Below, one piece after another: positions 8,993-17,637 of a stretch of DNA of 40,218 nucleotides (within the stretch, counting starts at the first letter, position 1; the number at the start of each line of letters is the position of its first letter). The notes beneath the pieces were generated by a model. It worked only from the letters and a program-made list of their open reading frames with translations, searched no databases and was not told the origin of the DNA. The stretch comes from Deltaproteobacteria bacterium (GTDB lineage Bacteria > Myxococcota_A > Polyangia > Polyangiales > JAFGIB01). The translations under genes were made by a program, and so were the position numbers. The stretch is from assembly GCA_016929805.1 (NCBI GenBank), contig JAFGIB010000151.1, positions 1-40,218 on the forward strand. Direction: 5' to 3'.

Positions 8993-10945
8993 GTGAACGA
9001 AACAAATGAGGTAAAAACCCATAAATTTAAAGCGGAGGTCACACAGGTTCTCGATTTGGTGGTCAACTCACTGTACAGCAACAAGGATATCTTTCTTCGA
9101 GAGCTCATCTCCAACGCTGCCGACGCACTCGACAGGTTGCGCTTTGAATCGATTTCCAATCCGAGTCTTACGCCGGAGAATTACCAGGCAAAAATTCGGC
9201 TAATCCCAGATCCAGAGAGCTCGACCTTGACGATCTGGGACAACGGAATCGGCATGGACAAGTCTGAATTGGCGAAGGAGCTCGGTACGATTGCGCACTC
9301 GGGATCCAGGGAGCTCGTTGAAAAATTACAACAAGTAAAGGAAGCGAACGGAGACCTCCAGCTCATCGGGCGTTTCGGCGTTGGGTTTTACAGTAGCTAT
9401 TTAGTCGCGCAGCGGGTAGAGGTCGTGAGCCGGCGGGCGGGAAGCTCGAAGGCGTATCGTTGGCGCTCCGACGGCAAGGAAACATTTACCATCGAGGCCG
9501 CGCAACGAGACGATGTCGGAACCTCCGTGATTCTCCAATTGAAAGAAGAGCATAAAGACTATCTCTCCGAATGGCGGCTACGAGAGCTGACTAAACGCTA
9601 CTCGGATTTTATCAATCACACCATCGAGCTTCAAGTCGAGCGCGTTAGTAAAGATGATAAGGACAAAAAGGAAAAGAGCTTTGAAGCCGTCAACCAGGCC
9701 AGCGCGTTGTGGACGCGGCCGGCGAAAGAGATCACGGACGAACAATACGACGAGTTCTACAAACACCTTACCCACGACTACGAGAAGCCCTTTGCCCGCT
9801 CGCACTTTGCGGTGGAGGGAAAGCAGATGTTTACCGCGCTGCTCTTCATTCCCAAGAGGCCTCCTTTTGATCTCTTCATGCCGGACAATCAACACGGCGT
9901 GCGACTCTACGTGCGCCGCGTTTTTATCATGGACAATTGTGAAGAGCTGCTTCCTCAGTGGTTGCGATTTGTAAGGGGAGTTATCGACTCCGATGATCTC
10001 CCGTTGAATGTCTCGCGTGAGTTGTTGCAGGATTCGCAAATCGTTCGAACCATTCGCAAACAGGTGGTCCGCCGAGTCCTCGACTTACTAGCGAAAAAGG
10101 CCGGCGACAGTCCGGACGAATATTTGGACTTTTGGCGGGTGTTCGGACCGGTAATCAAGGAAGGTTTGCACTACGACCCGGAGCAGAACGAAAAGATCTC
10201 CAAACTGTTGCGATACGAAAGCACGGCTGATCAGGGGCTCACGTCCCTTCCCGATTACGTAAAAAGAATGCCGGAAGGTCAAAACTCTATCTATTACGCT
10301 ATCGGAACCTCGCGCGACATCGTCGCCAACAGCCCTCATTTAGAAGGGCTAAAGAAGAAGGGCTACGAGGTACTGTTGATGACCGATGCGGTCGATCAAT
10401 GGGCCGTCGAGAGCCTACAGAAATTCGAGGACAAGCCTCTGGTCAACGCGATGCGCGAGGACCTCAAGTTGGAGCAGAGCGAAGAAAAAGCCGGGGACAC
10501 ATCCGCGGATAAAGAGCCGAAGGATAAACAGGTTAAAGAAAAGAGCGAAGCGGAAATACAACTCAAGCCTTTGATCGAGCGCTGTAAAGAGGTCTTGTCA
10601 GACCATGTCAGTGAAGTGCGTGTTTCCCAACGTCTCACGGACTCTCCAGCCTGCTTGGTGATTCCCAAAGGAGGGTTGCCCGCCCATATCGAAAGGCTGT
10701 TGAGAGCGACTCAAAGAGGCATTCCGGAAACCAAACGCATCTTAGAGCTTAACCCGATCCATCCCTTGGTGAAGCGGTTGTTGGATATCCAGAAAAGCGA
10801 TTCGACATCGGAAAAGCTTAAGGAATGGATCGAGCTCATTTACGACCAGGCGCTATTGATCGAGGGAAGCCCCATCCCGGATCCGCAACGGTTTGCCACG
10901 CGCATGACTCAACTGTTACAGACCGCCGTGGAGGCTCAGCAATAA
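8993..10945 (+). CDS. htpG: Molecular chaperone HtpG (bacterial Hsp90)
   Basis: ATP-dependent dimeric Hsp90 chaperone that remodels cytosolic client proteins. The GHKL ATPase motifs are all visible: E37 and N41 in FLRELISNAADALDRLR, D83 in DNGIGM, and the glycine-rich lid segment IGRFGVGFYSSYLV (about residues 125-138). The middle domain carries the conserved LPLNVSRELLQ segment, and a dimerisation domain follows. At 650 residues it is slightly longer than E. coli HtpG (624). The extra length is at least partly a very charged Lys/Glu/Asp linker at about residues 490-525, between the middle and C-terminal domains. The start is a GTG with a strong AGGAGG Shine-Dalgarno sequence. It is monocistronic; repeat A1 begins 38 bases after the stop codon. 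Confidence 0.97.
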   Translation: MNETNEVKTHKFKAEVTQVLDLVVNSLYSNKDIFLRELISNAADALDRLRFESISNPSLTPENYQAKIRLIPDPESSTLTIWDNGIGMDKSELAKELGTIAHSGSRELVEKLQQVKEANGDLQLIGRFGVGFYSSYLVAQRVEVVSRRAGSSKAYRWRSDGKETFTIEAAQRDDVGTSVILQLKEEHKDYLSEWRLRELTKRYSDFINHTIELQVERVSKDDKDKKEKSFEAVNQASALWTRPAKEITDEQYDEFYKHLTHDYEKPFARSHFAVEGKQMFTALLFIPKRPPFDLFMPDNQHGVRLYVRRVFIMDNCEELLPQWLRFVRGVIDSDDLPLNVSRELLQDSQIVRTIRKQVVRRVLDLLAKKAGDSPDEYLDFWRVFGPVIKEGLHYDPEQNEKISKLLRYESTADQGLTSLPDYVKRMPEGQNSIYYAIGTSRDIVANSPHLEGLKKKGYEVLLMTDAVDQWAVESLQKFEDKPLVNAMREDLKLEQSEEKAGDTSADKEPKDKQVKEKSEAEIQLKPLIERCKEVLSDHVSEVRVSQRLTDSPACLVIPKGGLPAHIERLLRATQRGIPETKRILELNPIHPLVKRLLDIQKSDSTSEKLKEWIELIYDQALLIEGSPIPDPQRFATRMTQLLQTAVEAQQ

Positions 10946-10983
10946 GAGCCTATCCCGGTAGGGCGAATTGCGTCCGGCGAAAT

Positions 10984-11259
10984 GTAACTGTTCAGGGAAA
11001 TACTGCTGTTTGGCTACGACGGCGGCCAATTCATCCCTTAAAACCGGCTTTTGTCCTCGGGCTGGCGTACTCGGGTCCTTCGGACCCTGTGTACTGCCGC
11101 TGGAAACGTACAGCTTCGCGGACTCGCTTCCGCTCCGCTTTGTACGTTTCCACCGACAACCGTCAGGTACAGCCAGCACCGTCCTCGCCGGCCCTGCGGG
11201 CGCGCTCGGTATTACGGGCGAATAGGCCGCCGACTTGTTTGACCCCTGAACGCTTACGG
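10984..11259. repeat. Family A palindromic repeat, long form, copy A1
   Basis: A 276-base element with imperfect inverted ends (GTAACTGTTCAGGG at the left, CCCCTGAACGCTTACGG at the right) and inner arms such as GACGGCGGCCAATTC against GAATAGGCCGCCGAC. The centre carries an extra hairpin, 11102-11151, with arms GGAAACGTACA and TGTACGTTTCC that are exact reverse complements. The outer sequence is shared with copies at 12384, 15829, 17638 and 40056. It lies between htpG and the next gene and has no coding role. The remaining 11260-11423 shows nothing recognisable apart from the start region of the next gene. Confidence 0.85.
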
Positions 11260-11423
11260 CGAAACTAATAAGGACAGTGGGCGAATAGTTAGATGGATTA
11301 CAAAGAGCCTCTTTGTAAAGCGCTCAAAAACCAACTATAGCGAGGGTCACCAATTGAGCCGGTGCCTACTTTTTCTCGATCAAAAACCTTAAGCTTGTCG
11401 TACGATGATCTTAAACGGATCGT

Positions 11424-12383
11424 GTGATCGACGGTGGTACGGAAATAGAAACCGACGAGGCTGACTTGGGCTACGCGATACTCATAATTAGCGATTCTAG
11501 AGAGATTCAGAATCGGATTCGTGATGTCATCAAAACGGCTGCTATTGCCTGTCAGTTATACGAGACCGCCAACGGCATCGAGGGGATTAAAATTCTATTG
11601 AATAACAAGATCGACCTCGTTTTGTGCGACCTGGCGACGGCAGGTATCGACGGGTATCGGTTCTTAGCCATGCTTCGAGAGAAAGAGGAATTCCGCGAGA
11701 TCCCGATCGTTGTCCTGATAGAGAATCAAGGCGCCGAAACCAAGGCAAAAGCGTTGAGCGCAGGAGCCGCGGACTATTTGGCTAGCCCTTTTATCGATTC
11801 GGAGCTCATTACGCGAATTCAAATCCACCTTAAAAACAAGAGTCTGCGAGACGAGGTCAAGGAGAAGAACGCGAAACTAGAGGAGCTGTCCAATATCGAC
11901 GGTTTGACAAAGGTATTGAATCGACGCCGTCTGTTGGAGATGGTTGAATGGGAGTTTCTTAGAGCCGACCGTTACCGTTCGAATCTTGCCTTTATCATGT
12001 GTGATATCGACAAGTTCGCATTGGTCAACGACGCTTTGGGTCAGCTTACCGGCGACCGGGCGTTGCTCGCGACGGCGAATCTCATTAGAGACGGACTTCG
12101 GGTGAACGATACGCTAGGACGTTACGACGGCGATAAGTTCGGCATAATTCTTCCGGAAACCGATCTACAAGGAGCGACGGTAGTAGCAAAACGTTACCGC
12201 TCCCAGCTCGAAGAGCTGATATTACAGAGAGAAAGAACGAGACTATCGTTAACCGCCAGCTTCGGAGTGGTTTGCTTCCCTCACAAAGAAATCGTCGTGG
12301 CGCACGATTTGGTAAAAAAAGCGGATAAGGCTCTTTCGATTGCTAAAGCAGGGGGAGGCAATCGAGTCGTCATTCTGGAATAG
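11424..12383 (+). CDS. Receiver-GGDEF domain protein with degenerate active sites
   Basis: 319 residues: a CheY-like receiver domain (about 17-135), a short coiled-coil linker and a diguanylate-cyclase GGDEF domain (about 155-319). In the receiver, phospho-acceptor D69 and an acidic residue at D24 are kept. The switch Thr/Ser is Ile99, and the conserved Lys before Pro is Ser121 (YLASPF instead of YLxKPF). In the cyclase domain the GGDEF signature is D-G-D-K-F (235-239); loss of the Glu normally argues against catalysis. The allosteric I-site RxxD is intact at R226-D229, at the usual spacing of five residues before the signature. It is probably a c-di-GMP-binding effector or an inactive cyclase rather than an active enzyme (inference). 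Start is GTG with no strong ribosome-binding site. Confidence 0.85.
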   Translation: MIDGGTEIETDEADLGYAILIISDSREIQNRIRDVIKTAAIACQLYETANGIEGIKILLNNKIDLVLCDLATAGIDGYRFLAMLREKEEFREIPIVVLIENQGAETKAKALSAGAADYLASPFIDSELITRIQIHLKNKSLRDEVKEKNAKLEELSNIDGLTKVLNRRRLLEMVEWEFLRADRYRSNLAFIMCDIDKFALVNDALGQLTGDRALLATANLIRDGLRVNDTLGRYDGDKFGIILPETDLQGATVVAKRYRSQLEELILQRERTRLSLTASFGVVCFPHKEIVVAHDLVKKADKALSIAKAGGGNRVVILE

Positions 12384-12568
12384 CGTAACCGTTCAGGGGG
12401 GTACTGCTGTTTAACTACGACGGCGGTCAATTCATCCCGTAAAACCGGCTTTGGTCCTCGCGCCGGCTCGTCAGGTACAGCAAGTACCATCCTCGCCGGC
12501 CCTGCGGGCGCGCTCGGTTTTGCGGGCGAATTGGCCGCCGACTTTTTTGCCCCCCTGAACGCTTACGG
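12384..12568. repeat. Family A palindromic repeat, short form, copy A2
   Basis: The 185-base short form starts directly after the stop codon of the receiver-GGDEF gene. Ends are CGTAACCGTTCAGGGG and CCCCTGAACGCTTACGG. Inner arms GGCGGTCAATTC and GAATTGGCCGCC pair, and the tip is GGTACAGCAAGTACC, a perfect 5-bp stem with a 5-base loop. It lacks the GGAAACGTACA hairpin module of the long copies. On the transcript of the upstream gene it would fold into one long stem and might act as a terminator or 3'-end stabiliser (inference). Confidence 0.85.
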
Positions 12569-12740
12569 AATAGCGATAGCGGATATGGGCCTGCGGTAAA
12601 CTGTCCAGCATACCGACGACCTTAAGTATAGGCACGACGAACTGCGAGGCGGGCCTGTCTCAGCCCCGCCCGAATAAAAGGGAGGTGCGATGCGACGGTG
12701 GGATGCGCTCATTTGTAGGAAATTCTCCTCGTAGCAATAC

Positions 12741-12890
12741 CGCTTTTTGAGAAATGGTTGGTGCTTCTCAAAAAGTAGCGGCAAATAGGTCGTTTCGAGC
12801 GAAGCGAAAAAAAGGAATCAGAGATCTCTCGTCGCCTGCGGCTCCTCGACACGACAGATTACGCCGGTTCTCCGCCACTTTTTGAGATGC
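12741..12890. repeat. Stacked inverted repeats, MITE-like element C
   Basis: The decamer CTCAAAAAGT or its complement occurs three times. CGCTTTTTGAGAA (12741-12753) and TTCTCAAAAAGTAGCG form a strong hairpin. A third arm, CCGCCACTTTTTGAGA (12872-12887), can instead pair with the second, making a roughly 130-base element with imperfect 20-base inverted ends. Only one copy is in the window. Further hairpins lie downstream: CTGTAT-TGGGC-ATACAG (about 12942-12958), and GTCCGACAT paired with ATGTCGGAC around 12970-13010. The remaining stretch from 12569 holds no gene. Confidence 0.55.
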
Positions 12891-13061
12891 TATAACCGAC
12901 TGCGTCGACAGGAAAATAGAGCGAAAGCAAGAGATAACTGGCTGTATTGGGCATACAGAAAAAAGAGACGATGTCCGACATTGAAGGCTATTGCAACCCA
13001 TGTCGGACTCGTGTATTGGGAGGTGGCTAGTAACGGTTCGTAGGAGGGTGTGAGGGTCTTG

Positions 13062-13090
13062 TTGACATTATGCTGTTATTGACATAGTTT
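13062..13090 (+). promoter_or_regulatory. Probable sigma-70-type promoter of the hybrid kinase
   Basis: A perfect -35 TTGACA (13062-13067) is followed after 17 bases by TAGTTT (13085-13090), a weak -10. A second TTGACA at 13079-13084 sits inside the spacer. The region is AT-rich compared with its surroundings. The expected transcript start lies about 15 bases before the kinase ATG, and no Shine-Dalgarno sequence is visible in that short leader. Confidence 0.45.
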
Positions 13091-13111
13091 AATAAATAAC
13101 GGATATTTCAA

Positions 13112-14551
13112 ATGAGGGAAGAATTATTACGCTGGCTTTTTGATTCGCTAGCAGTTCCGTTTATCGAGGAATGCCGGGACGGTACGATTTACTACAACGC
13201 TATCGCTCAGCAGGCGTTGAAGTTCGAGCAAGGCCTTGGATTTGGTTCATCGATCAATCAACTGGTTGGAAACAGCATCGATCCCTCAATCCTAGAAGAG
13301 CGAATTACAAAAGCGCGCCGAGGTACTCCGGTAGAATATCGTTCGAGTAGAGAGCACAAGATCATATTAATGCCCACGAGCAAAGATGGAGTTTGTGCGG
13401 TGGTCACCCCGACCAGCTTTGACAACTCGCGGTTGACCTGGGGCCCGGAACGACAGGAATTAGTAGACGGTTTATCTCATGAACTAGCCAATGCTCTTGG
13501 AGCTATCGCGGGATGGGCGCAATTGGCTAAAGGCGGCACTCGCGTCGAAGAGGCTCTGGAGCTCATCGAAAAGGCCTCGAAATCGGCGTGGTCGATTTCC
13601 CGGCAAATACTCGGTCACTATGACGAGCAGGTGGTCGATGAGGCCAGCACGCGAATAGACGTTTCGCGATTCGTCAATGAGGCGGTTCGCTTGATCGCTC
13701 TAAAAGCCTCTCAAGTTGGAGTGGTTATTCGTCAAAATGTCGTACCCGGTATGGAAGTGACGGGCAAACGCGACAATGTGTGGTCGATGATCTGGAACTT
13801 GATGACCAACGCGGTTGAGGCAATGCCGCATGGAGGAACGCTGACGGTAGAGGTGAACGGATCGGACGGGTTCGTTCGTCTAGTCGTGAAAGACGACGGT
13901 CCCGGCATCGATGACAAGATAAAAGACCGCATCTTTCAACCCTATTTTTCCACCAAGAAGAGAGGCTCCGGTCTCGGTTTGGCGTTAGTTAAGCAATCGG
14001 TCGATGCCTTGAATGGCTCCGTTGAGGTCGAGACCCATAGCGGAGAGGGCACGTGCTTTACTGTCAATTTGCCGCGCGCTACTGAACCCGATCAAAAAAG
14101 ACAGCAAGAGCGTCGCTCAAATGGAAGAGTTAGCGGCGTTTATTTTGCGGAACCCATCAAGGGTCGAATCCTTTTAGTCGAAGATGACTTGGGCCTTCGC
14201 GAGATGGTCGCGACCGCGCTCGCGGTTCGCGGAGCGACGGTACTATCGACGCCGACCGCCACCGAGGCGCTGGCTACGGAAGGCGTTTTTGACCTCGCGC
14301 TGATCGATATGCAGCTACCCGACAAGTCAGGAGACCATCTACTGGCGGATCTGCGCGCGTCCGGAAGGGTTACTCTAGGTATTATCGTCACCGGGCGCAA
14401 TCGACCGCCGGAATATGCGCAAGGCGGACGGCCAGATGGCTTTCTTCGCAAACCCTTTCAGATCGAAACGCTGTTCGAGTGCGTGTCCACGGTTCTAGGT
14501 CTCGAGAAACCGGGAGAAACCCCGGTCAGCTACGGAATGTCTTTACCTTAA
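13112..14551 (+). CDS. Hybrid sensor histidine kinase with C-terminal receiver
   Basis: 479 residues with no membrane segment, so a cytosolic sensor. Residues 1-105 form a small PAS-like input region of unknown ligand. The HisKA domain has the H-box GLSHELANAL with phospho-acceptor H123. The HATPase domain has the N-box around N233 (NLMTNAVEAM), the G1 box DDGPGI (261-266), FQPYFSTK (275-282) and the G2 box GSGLGLALVKQ. A receiver domain follows from about residue 351: acidic D358/D359, phospho-acceptor D399 (LIDMQLP), T427 and K447 (RKPF), all conserved. Signal is expected to pass from H123 to D399. No separate response regulator or output domain adjoins it; the nearest receiver protein, at 11424, is degenerate. 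The start ATG lacks an obvious Shine-Dalgarno sequence. Confidence 0.93.
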   Translation: MREELLRWLFDSLAVPFIEECRDGTIYYNAIAQQALKFEQGLGFGSSINQLVGNSIDPSILEERITKARRGTPVEYRSSREHKIILMPTSKDGVCAVVTPTSFDNSRLTWGPERQELVDGLSHELANALGAIAGWAQLAKGGTRVEEALELIEKASKSAWSISRQILGHYDEQVVDEASTRIDVSRFVNEAVRLIALKASQVGVVIRQNVVPGMEVTGKRDNVWSMIWNLMTNAVEAMPHGGTLTVEVNGSDGFVRLVVKDDGPGIDDKIKDRIFQPYFSTKKRGSGLGLALVKQSVDALNGSVEVETHSGEGTCFTVNLPRATEPDQKRQQERRSNGRVSGVYFAEPIKGRILLVEDDLGLREMVATALAVRGATVLSTPTATEALATEGVFDLALIDMQLPDKSGDHLLADLRASGRVTLGIIVTGRNRPPEYAQGGRPDGFLRKPFQIETLFECVSTVLGLEKPGETPVSYGMSLP

Positions 14552-14661
14552 AAAAGAGCGCTTTTAGTTCGCGACCTGTTTTCGCGCGTTAAGCGATGTA
14601 CGTCGACGGAGTTATTGCAACGGCTAGGTTAACGCTGCTGCCGGCCTGATCCGCTCTCGGG

Positions 14662-15699
14662 CTAACGAACGGTGGGCGAACGCGCCAATAGCGATATAAC
14701 GAGTCTGTATAGACGGAGATCTTTTTGTCTCCAACTATCGATAGGCAGATTGTTTCTAACAAACAAATCCTGGTAAGCCTCGATCGCCGAAACCCTTTCG
14801 GCTTTAGACCTCATATCGGGAAGTCTGTAGCGCCAACTTCCTTTCCATTGATAGGCGACTACGTGTTGGTCGGTAAAAACGCGATCGATAAAGCTTCTAT
14901 CTCGATCTAAAATCGTTCCGTCTTCTTCGAGCAGCAGTACGTCGATATCTAGTTTTGGCAAAAGCTCGTCCAATCGGTCTCCCATCACGCTCTCGCGTTC
15001 GGCCCACCGTTTACGAGCAATTGATGCCGCCGTGATGAGCGCGCGTGCTATTGAATTTCCCTTTGCAGACCGCCACAATCGCTCTCGTTTTTCCTGAAGC
15101 AATAAGACCATGACTTCGGCCTCACGCAAGCGACGCAGCGATTCGGGAAACGAGGCGATCCGAGGAGGCCTCGCTCCCCCAAGGACGCCGCGAGCGACCG
15201 CGGCGACCGCTTGTTTTGACAGCGGTGACAACTCCTCTTGTGGATTTCGGATATAAAGGCTCGCCATACGAGAGAGAAATACGGCTTTTAGTCCCCGAAG
15301 ATACTCAGACGCGGCAAGCCTTTCTCTAATCGTTGCTACCCCGGGGTGAATGCTCTTGGCATTGTACTGCACTAAAAATCCTTGTACTCCAGTATGCGAC
15401 ATCGAATCGAATAACTCGGATAGACTCCGGTTGTCCAGCGTTCGAGCGAGGGAGGGAATTTTTTCAATCGGGACCAACCGGGTGCCCGGCGGGTCGAAGC
15501 GAAAGAGATCATGACCGTTGACTACCGCGACTTTACCCCGGTTTTCTAGCCAAGCCGCGACGCTTTCATTGTCGACCGACTGATGCAAGCGAACCAACCA
15601 AGCCACCCCTACGAGCAGGGCAATCGTCGCTGTGACTAAAATAGAAATACCGGGACGAAACAGGAACGTATCTCTTCTAGATATATCGTAATCGTTCAC
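14662..15699 (-). CDS. Membrane-anchored protein of unknown function
   Basis: 345 residues. One hydrophobic segment (about residues 17-37, ILVTATIALLVGVAWLV) follows a short basic, Arg-containing N-terminus, which suggests a single-pass inner-membrane anchor with the C-terminal domain outside (inference). The body alternates basic helices with short hydrophobic strands, for example IDVLLLEEDGTIL and VVAYQWKGSWRYRLP near the C-terminal third. No family was recognised with confidence and no catalytic motif is evident. The start is a GTG with no clear ribosome-binding site. It is convergent with the hybrid kinase, with about 110 bases between the stops, and is transcribed alone. Confidence 0.75.
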   Translation of the reverse strand: MNDYDISRRDTFLFRPGISILVTATIALLVGVAWLVRLHQSVDNESVAAWLENRGKVAVVNGHDLFRFDPPGTRLVPIEKIPSLARTLDNRSLSELFDSMSHTGVQGFLVQYNAKSIHPGVATIRERLAASEYLRGLKAVFLSRMASLYIRNPQEELSPLSKQAVAAVARGVLGGARPPRIASFPESLRRLREAEVMVLLLQEKRERLWRSAKGNSIARALITAASIARKRWAERESVMGDRLDELLPKLDIDVLLLEEDGTILDRDRSFIDRVFTDQHVVAYQWKGSWRYRLPDMRSKAERVSAIEAYQDLFVRNNLPIDSWRQKDLRLYRLVISLLARSPTVR

Positions 15700-15828
15700 G
15701 GAGGTATCGTCATTTGTTTACTCGTGCCGCCAACCGCATTTACTCGAGTCCTTAGAACACTCTGCTTTACCCACGGAGTCTGATTTCTCTGCCGCTCTAT
15801 CGTGCATACGGGTTCTGTAGTTCTACAC

Positions 15829-16085
15829 GTGTCCTTTCACGGCGGTACTGCTGTTTGGCGAAGACGGCGGCCGATCTATCCTGTAATACCGGCTGCACTC
15901 GGATCCTTTGGACCCTCCGACTTGCCGCTGGAAATGACCAGCTTCTCGGACTCGCGTCCGCATCGCTTCGGTCGTTTCCGCTTACGACCGTCAGCACCAG
16001 CAAGGTCCATCCTCGCCGGCCCTACGGGCGCGCTCGGTTTTACCAGCGGATTTGCCACCGGTTTGTTTGAGGCGTGAACCCTTAC
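15829..16085. repeat. Family A palindromic repeat, long form, copy A3
   Basis: The most diverged copy, about 257 bases. It shares the GGTACTGCTGTTTGGC block at the left, the CATCCTCGCCGGCC and GCGCGCTCGG blocks in the right half, and a GTGAACCCTTAC end. The central module (about 15930-15979) has arms GGAAATGACC and GGTCGTTTCC, which have drifted but still pair. It lies between two minus-strand genes and fills most of the 515-base gap 15700-16214. The rest of that gap shows nothing recognisable. Confidence 0.75.
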
Positions 16086-16214
16086 TACTACACCAACAAG
16101 CCTCGTGTAATTCGAGCGTGCGAGCCACACCGGGTCTATGACACGCTCGGTTTCACGGTCGGGCCAGTCGCCGCGCTTTTGGGAAAGTGTACGGTTACTA
16201 TTCACGCTTTTCTC

Positions 16215-17195
16215 TTAATAGGTCATCCCGAATCCGAAGGTTAAACCGATCTGTCTCGACAACTGCGCCTCTTTCTCTTGGTTGGTTTTCACACCGGGTT
16301 CGGCGAGATCGAAAATCACGGCGAATGTCGCGCTTATAATATCGTAACGACCCTGCATGCCAACCGCCATTCGCCAGCGAGTCTGTTGCACATCGTCAAA
16401 CACCCGGTTGTTACCTGAGCCAAGCGTCGTATCGGCCTGCTGATTCTCTGAGCAGTTCAGCCGACTTTCGTCGGCGCTGTCGTCACTCGACTCCCAGTAA
16501 CACAAATTGACCATTTCACTACTTGCGATAATCCATACGGCTTGTATTCCGAGATACGGTGAGACGATCCACCCTTGATCGATGCTTACCGGCTTGGATA
16601 AGACGAAATCAAGAGAGGGGACCGTGAGATTCACTTGACGTGAACCGATTAAGGTTTGAATGGATCCTCGTATAGCGAAATCAGGGAGTTGGCCGACACC
16701 GCTGCGAAATCCCTCGAATAAAGACCAGCGTAGCTGAAGCCCCAAAGAGAACATGTCGGTCTGCATTGCGTATCCCTGAGAGGCGCCTAGCTCAAAACCG
16801 AACGGAAAACCCTTGCGTTGCTCCAAACGGTACCAAAAATATGAATCGCTGATCGAATCGCCTTCGGCTTCAACGCCTTGCCGCCAAAACGCGCTCTCGC
16901 GATCGATAAAAGTTACGGTGGTATTCATTCCGACAAAAAATCCCCGTTGACCAAGAGTGTCTGCCGGGAGATTTACCGGCGGCGCTAGCGTGATGCCGAA
17001 CTGCGCCATCAGTTTTTCAAACAGCTCGTTATTTGGACAGAGCCCTGGTTCAAGAGCTCCATTTTCGGCGCAATTCTCGCTCGAACTGAGACCCTTTAAA
17101 GAGAGATTCATATCGCCGGCATGGGCGAAACTCAAAGGGAAAATGAGGATCCCGAGACTAAGTGCGACGACGAGATGATTGCTGCGGCGGTTCAT
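16215..17195 (-). CDS. Exported outer-membrane beta-barrel-like protein
   Basis: 326 residues from the ATG at 17195; a TTG two codons upstream is less likely. The N-terminus is a typical signal peptide: NRR, then a hydrophobic stretch (VVALSLGILIFPLSF), then AHA before the expected cleavage at about residue 27. The mature part alternates polar and aromatic/hydrophobic residues as in beta-strands. It ends IGLTFGFGMTY with a terminal aromatic residue, the usual signal for barrel insertion in the outer membrane. Four cysteines fall in two close pairs (NC...LC near residues 42-55, and LCY...LNC about two-thirds along), possible disulfides in loops. No specific family is recognised; a porin-like or structural role is only a guess. 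Confidence 0.7.
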   Translation of the reverse strand: MNRRSNHLVVALSLGILIFPLSFAHAGDMNLSLKGLSSSENCAENGALEPGLCPNNELFEKLMAQFGITLAPPVNLPADTLGQRGFFVGMNTTVTFIDRESAFWRQGVEAEGDSISDSYFWYRLEQRKGFPFGFELGASQGYAMQTDMFSLGLQLRWSLFEGFRSGVGQLPDFAIRGSIQTLIGSRQVNLTVPSLDFVLSKPVSIDQGWIVSPYLGIQAVWIIASSEMVNLCYWESSDDSADESRLNCSENQQADTTLGSGNNRVFDDVQQTRWRMAVGMQGRYDIISATFAVIFDLAEPGVKTNQEKEAQLSRQIGLTFGFGMTY

Positions 17196-17637
17196 ACCCA
17201 AAGGCGATCGGTTGATAATAGGGTCGCTTCGAGCGAGAGCGCCTGCTCCGATCGAATCCCGCGACGTCTATGATCTGTTTCCTTATACGCCTGACTGGTT
17301 TCGTGGTCCAGGCTGCCGTTTTTTGTATACCGTTCTCTTCCGTTCTCCATCGGGTTGAAACACCGCGATCGCGGTTGCCGTCAAACCGTAGTAATTCGCA
17401 AAACCTATCCGTCGGCGATGTAAGAAATCGCCGTGCTGTATTCCAACCGTGAAAAAAAACTCTCGACAGACTGCTTAAAAAAAGAGCACCGCTTGCGTTG
17501 TAGTTTGACCTATTACTCCTTTGTGAGCATCGGCCGATGCGCCGGAAGAAACAAATACACTGGCATGTCCGACGATTTGTAAACGCACAGTCCCGGACTC
17601 TGCTCGGCGGAAATGCACCGGCCTCGGGCCGGTTGAT
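17196..17637. other. Intergenic region with two 14-bp perfect palindromes
   Basis: 440 bases upstream of the barrel-like gene without a supported ORF. ACCGCGATCGCGGT (17362-17375) and GCATCGGCCGATGC (17527-17540) are perfect 14-base palindromes, the form of a dimeric repressor site. No promoter elements could be assigned near them. Confidence 0.35.

Noticed and set aside
10825..11268. 147-codon plus-strand frame running from htpG through repeat A1
   Set aside because: Its second half resembles the minus-strand frame at 17475-17756 (shared STDNRQVQ and LTPERL segments), but only because both lie in family A repeats. The rest is a shadow of htpG and no ribosome-binding site exists.
17320..17620. 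Possible CRISPR or tRNA-like structures in the gap before repeat A4
   Set aside because: Only isolated palindromes were found, with no regularly spaced repeats and no cloverleaf arrangement.
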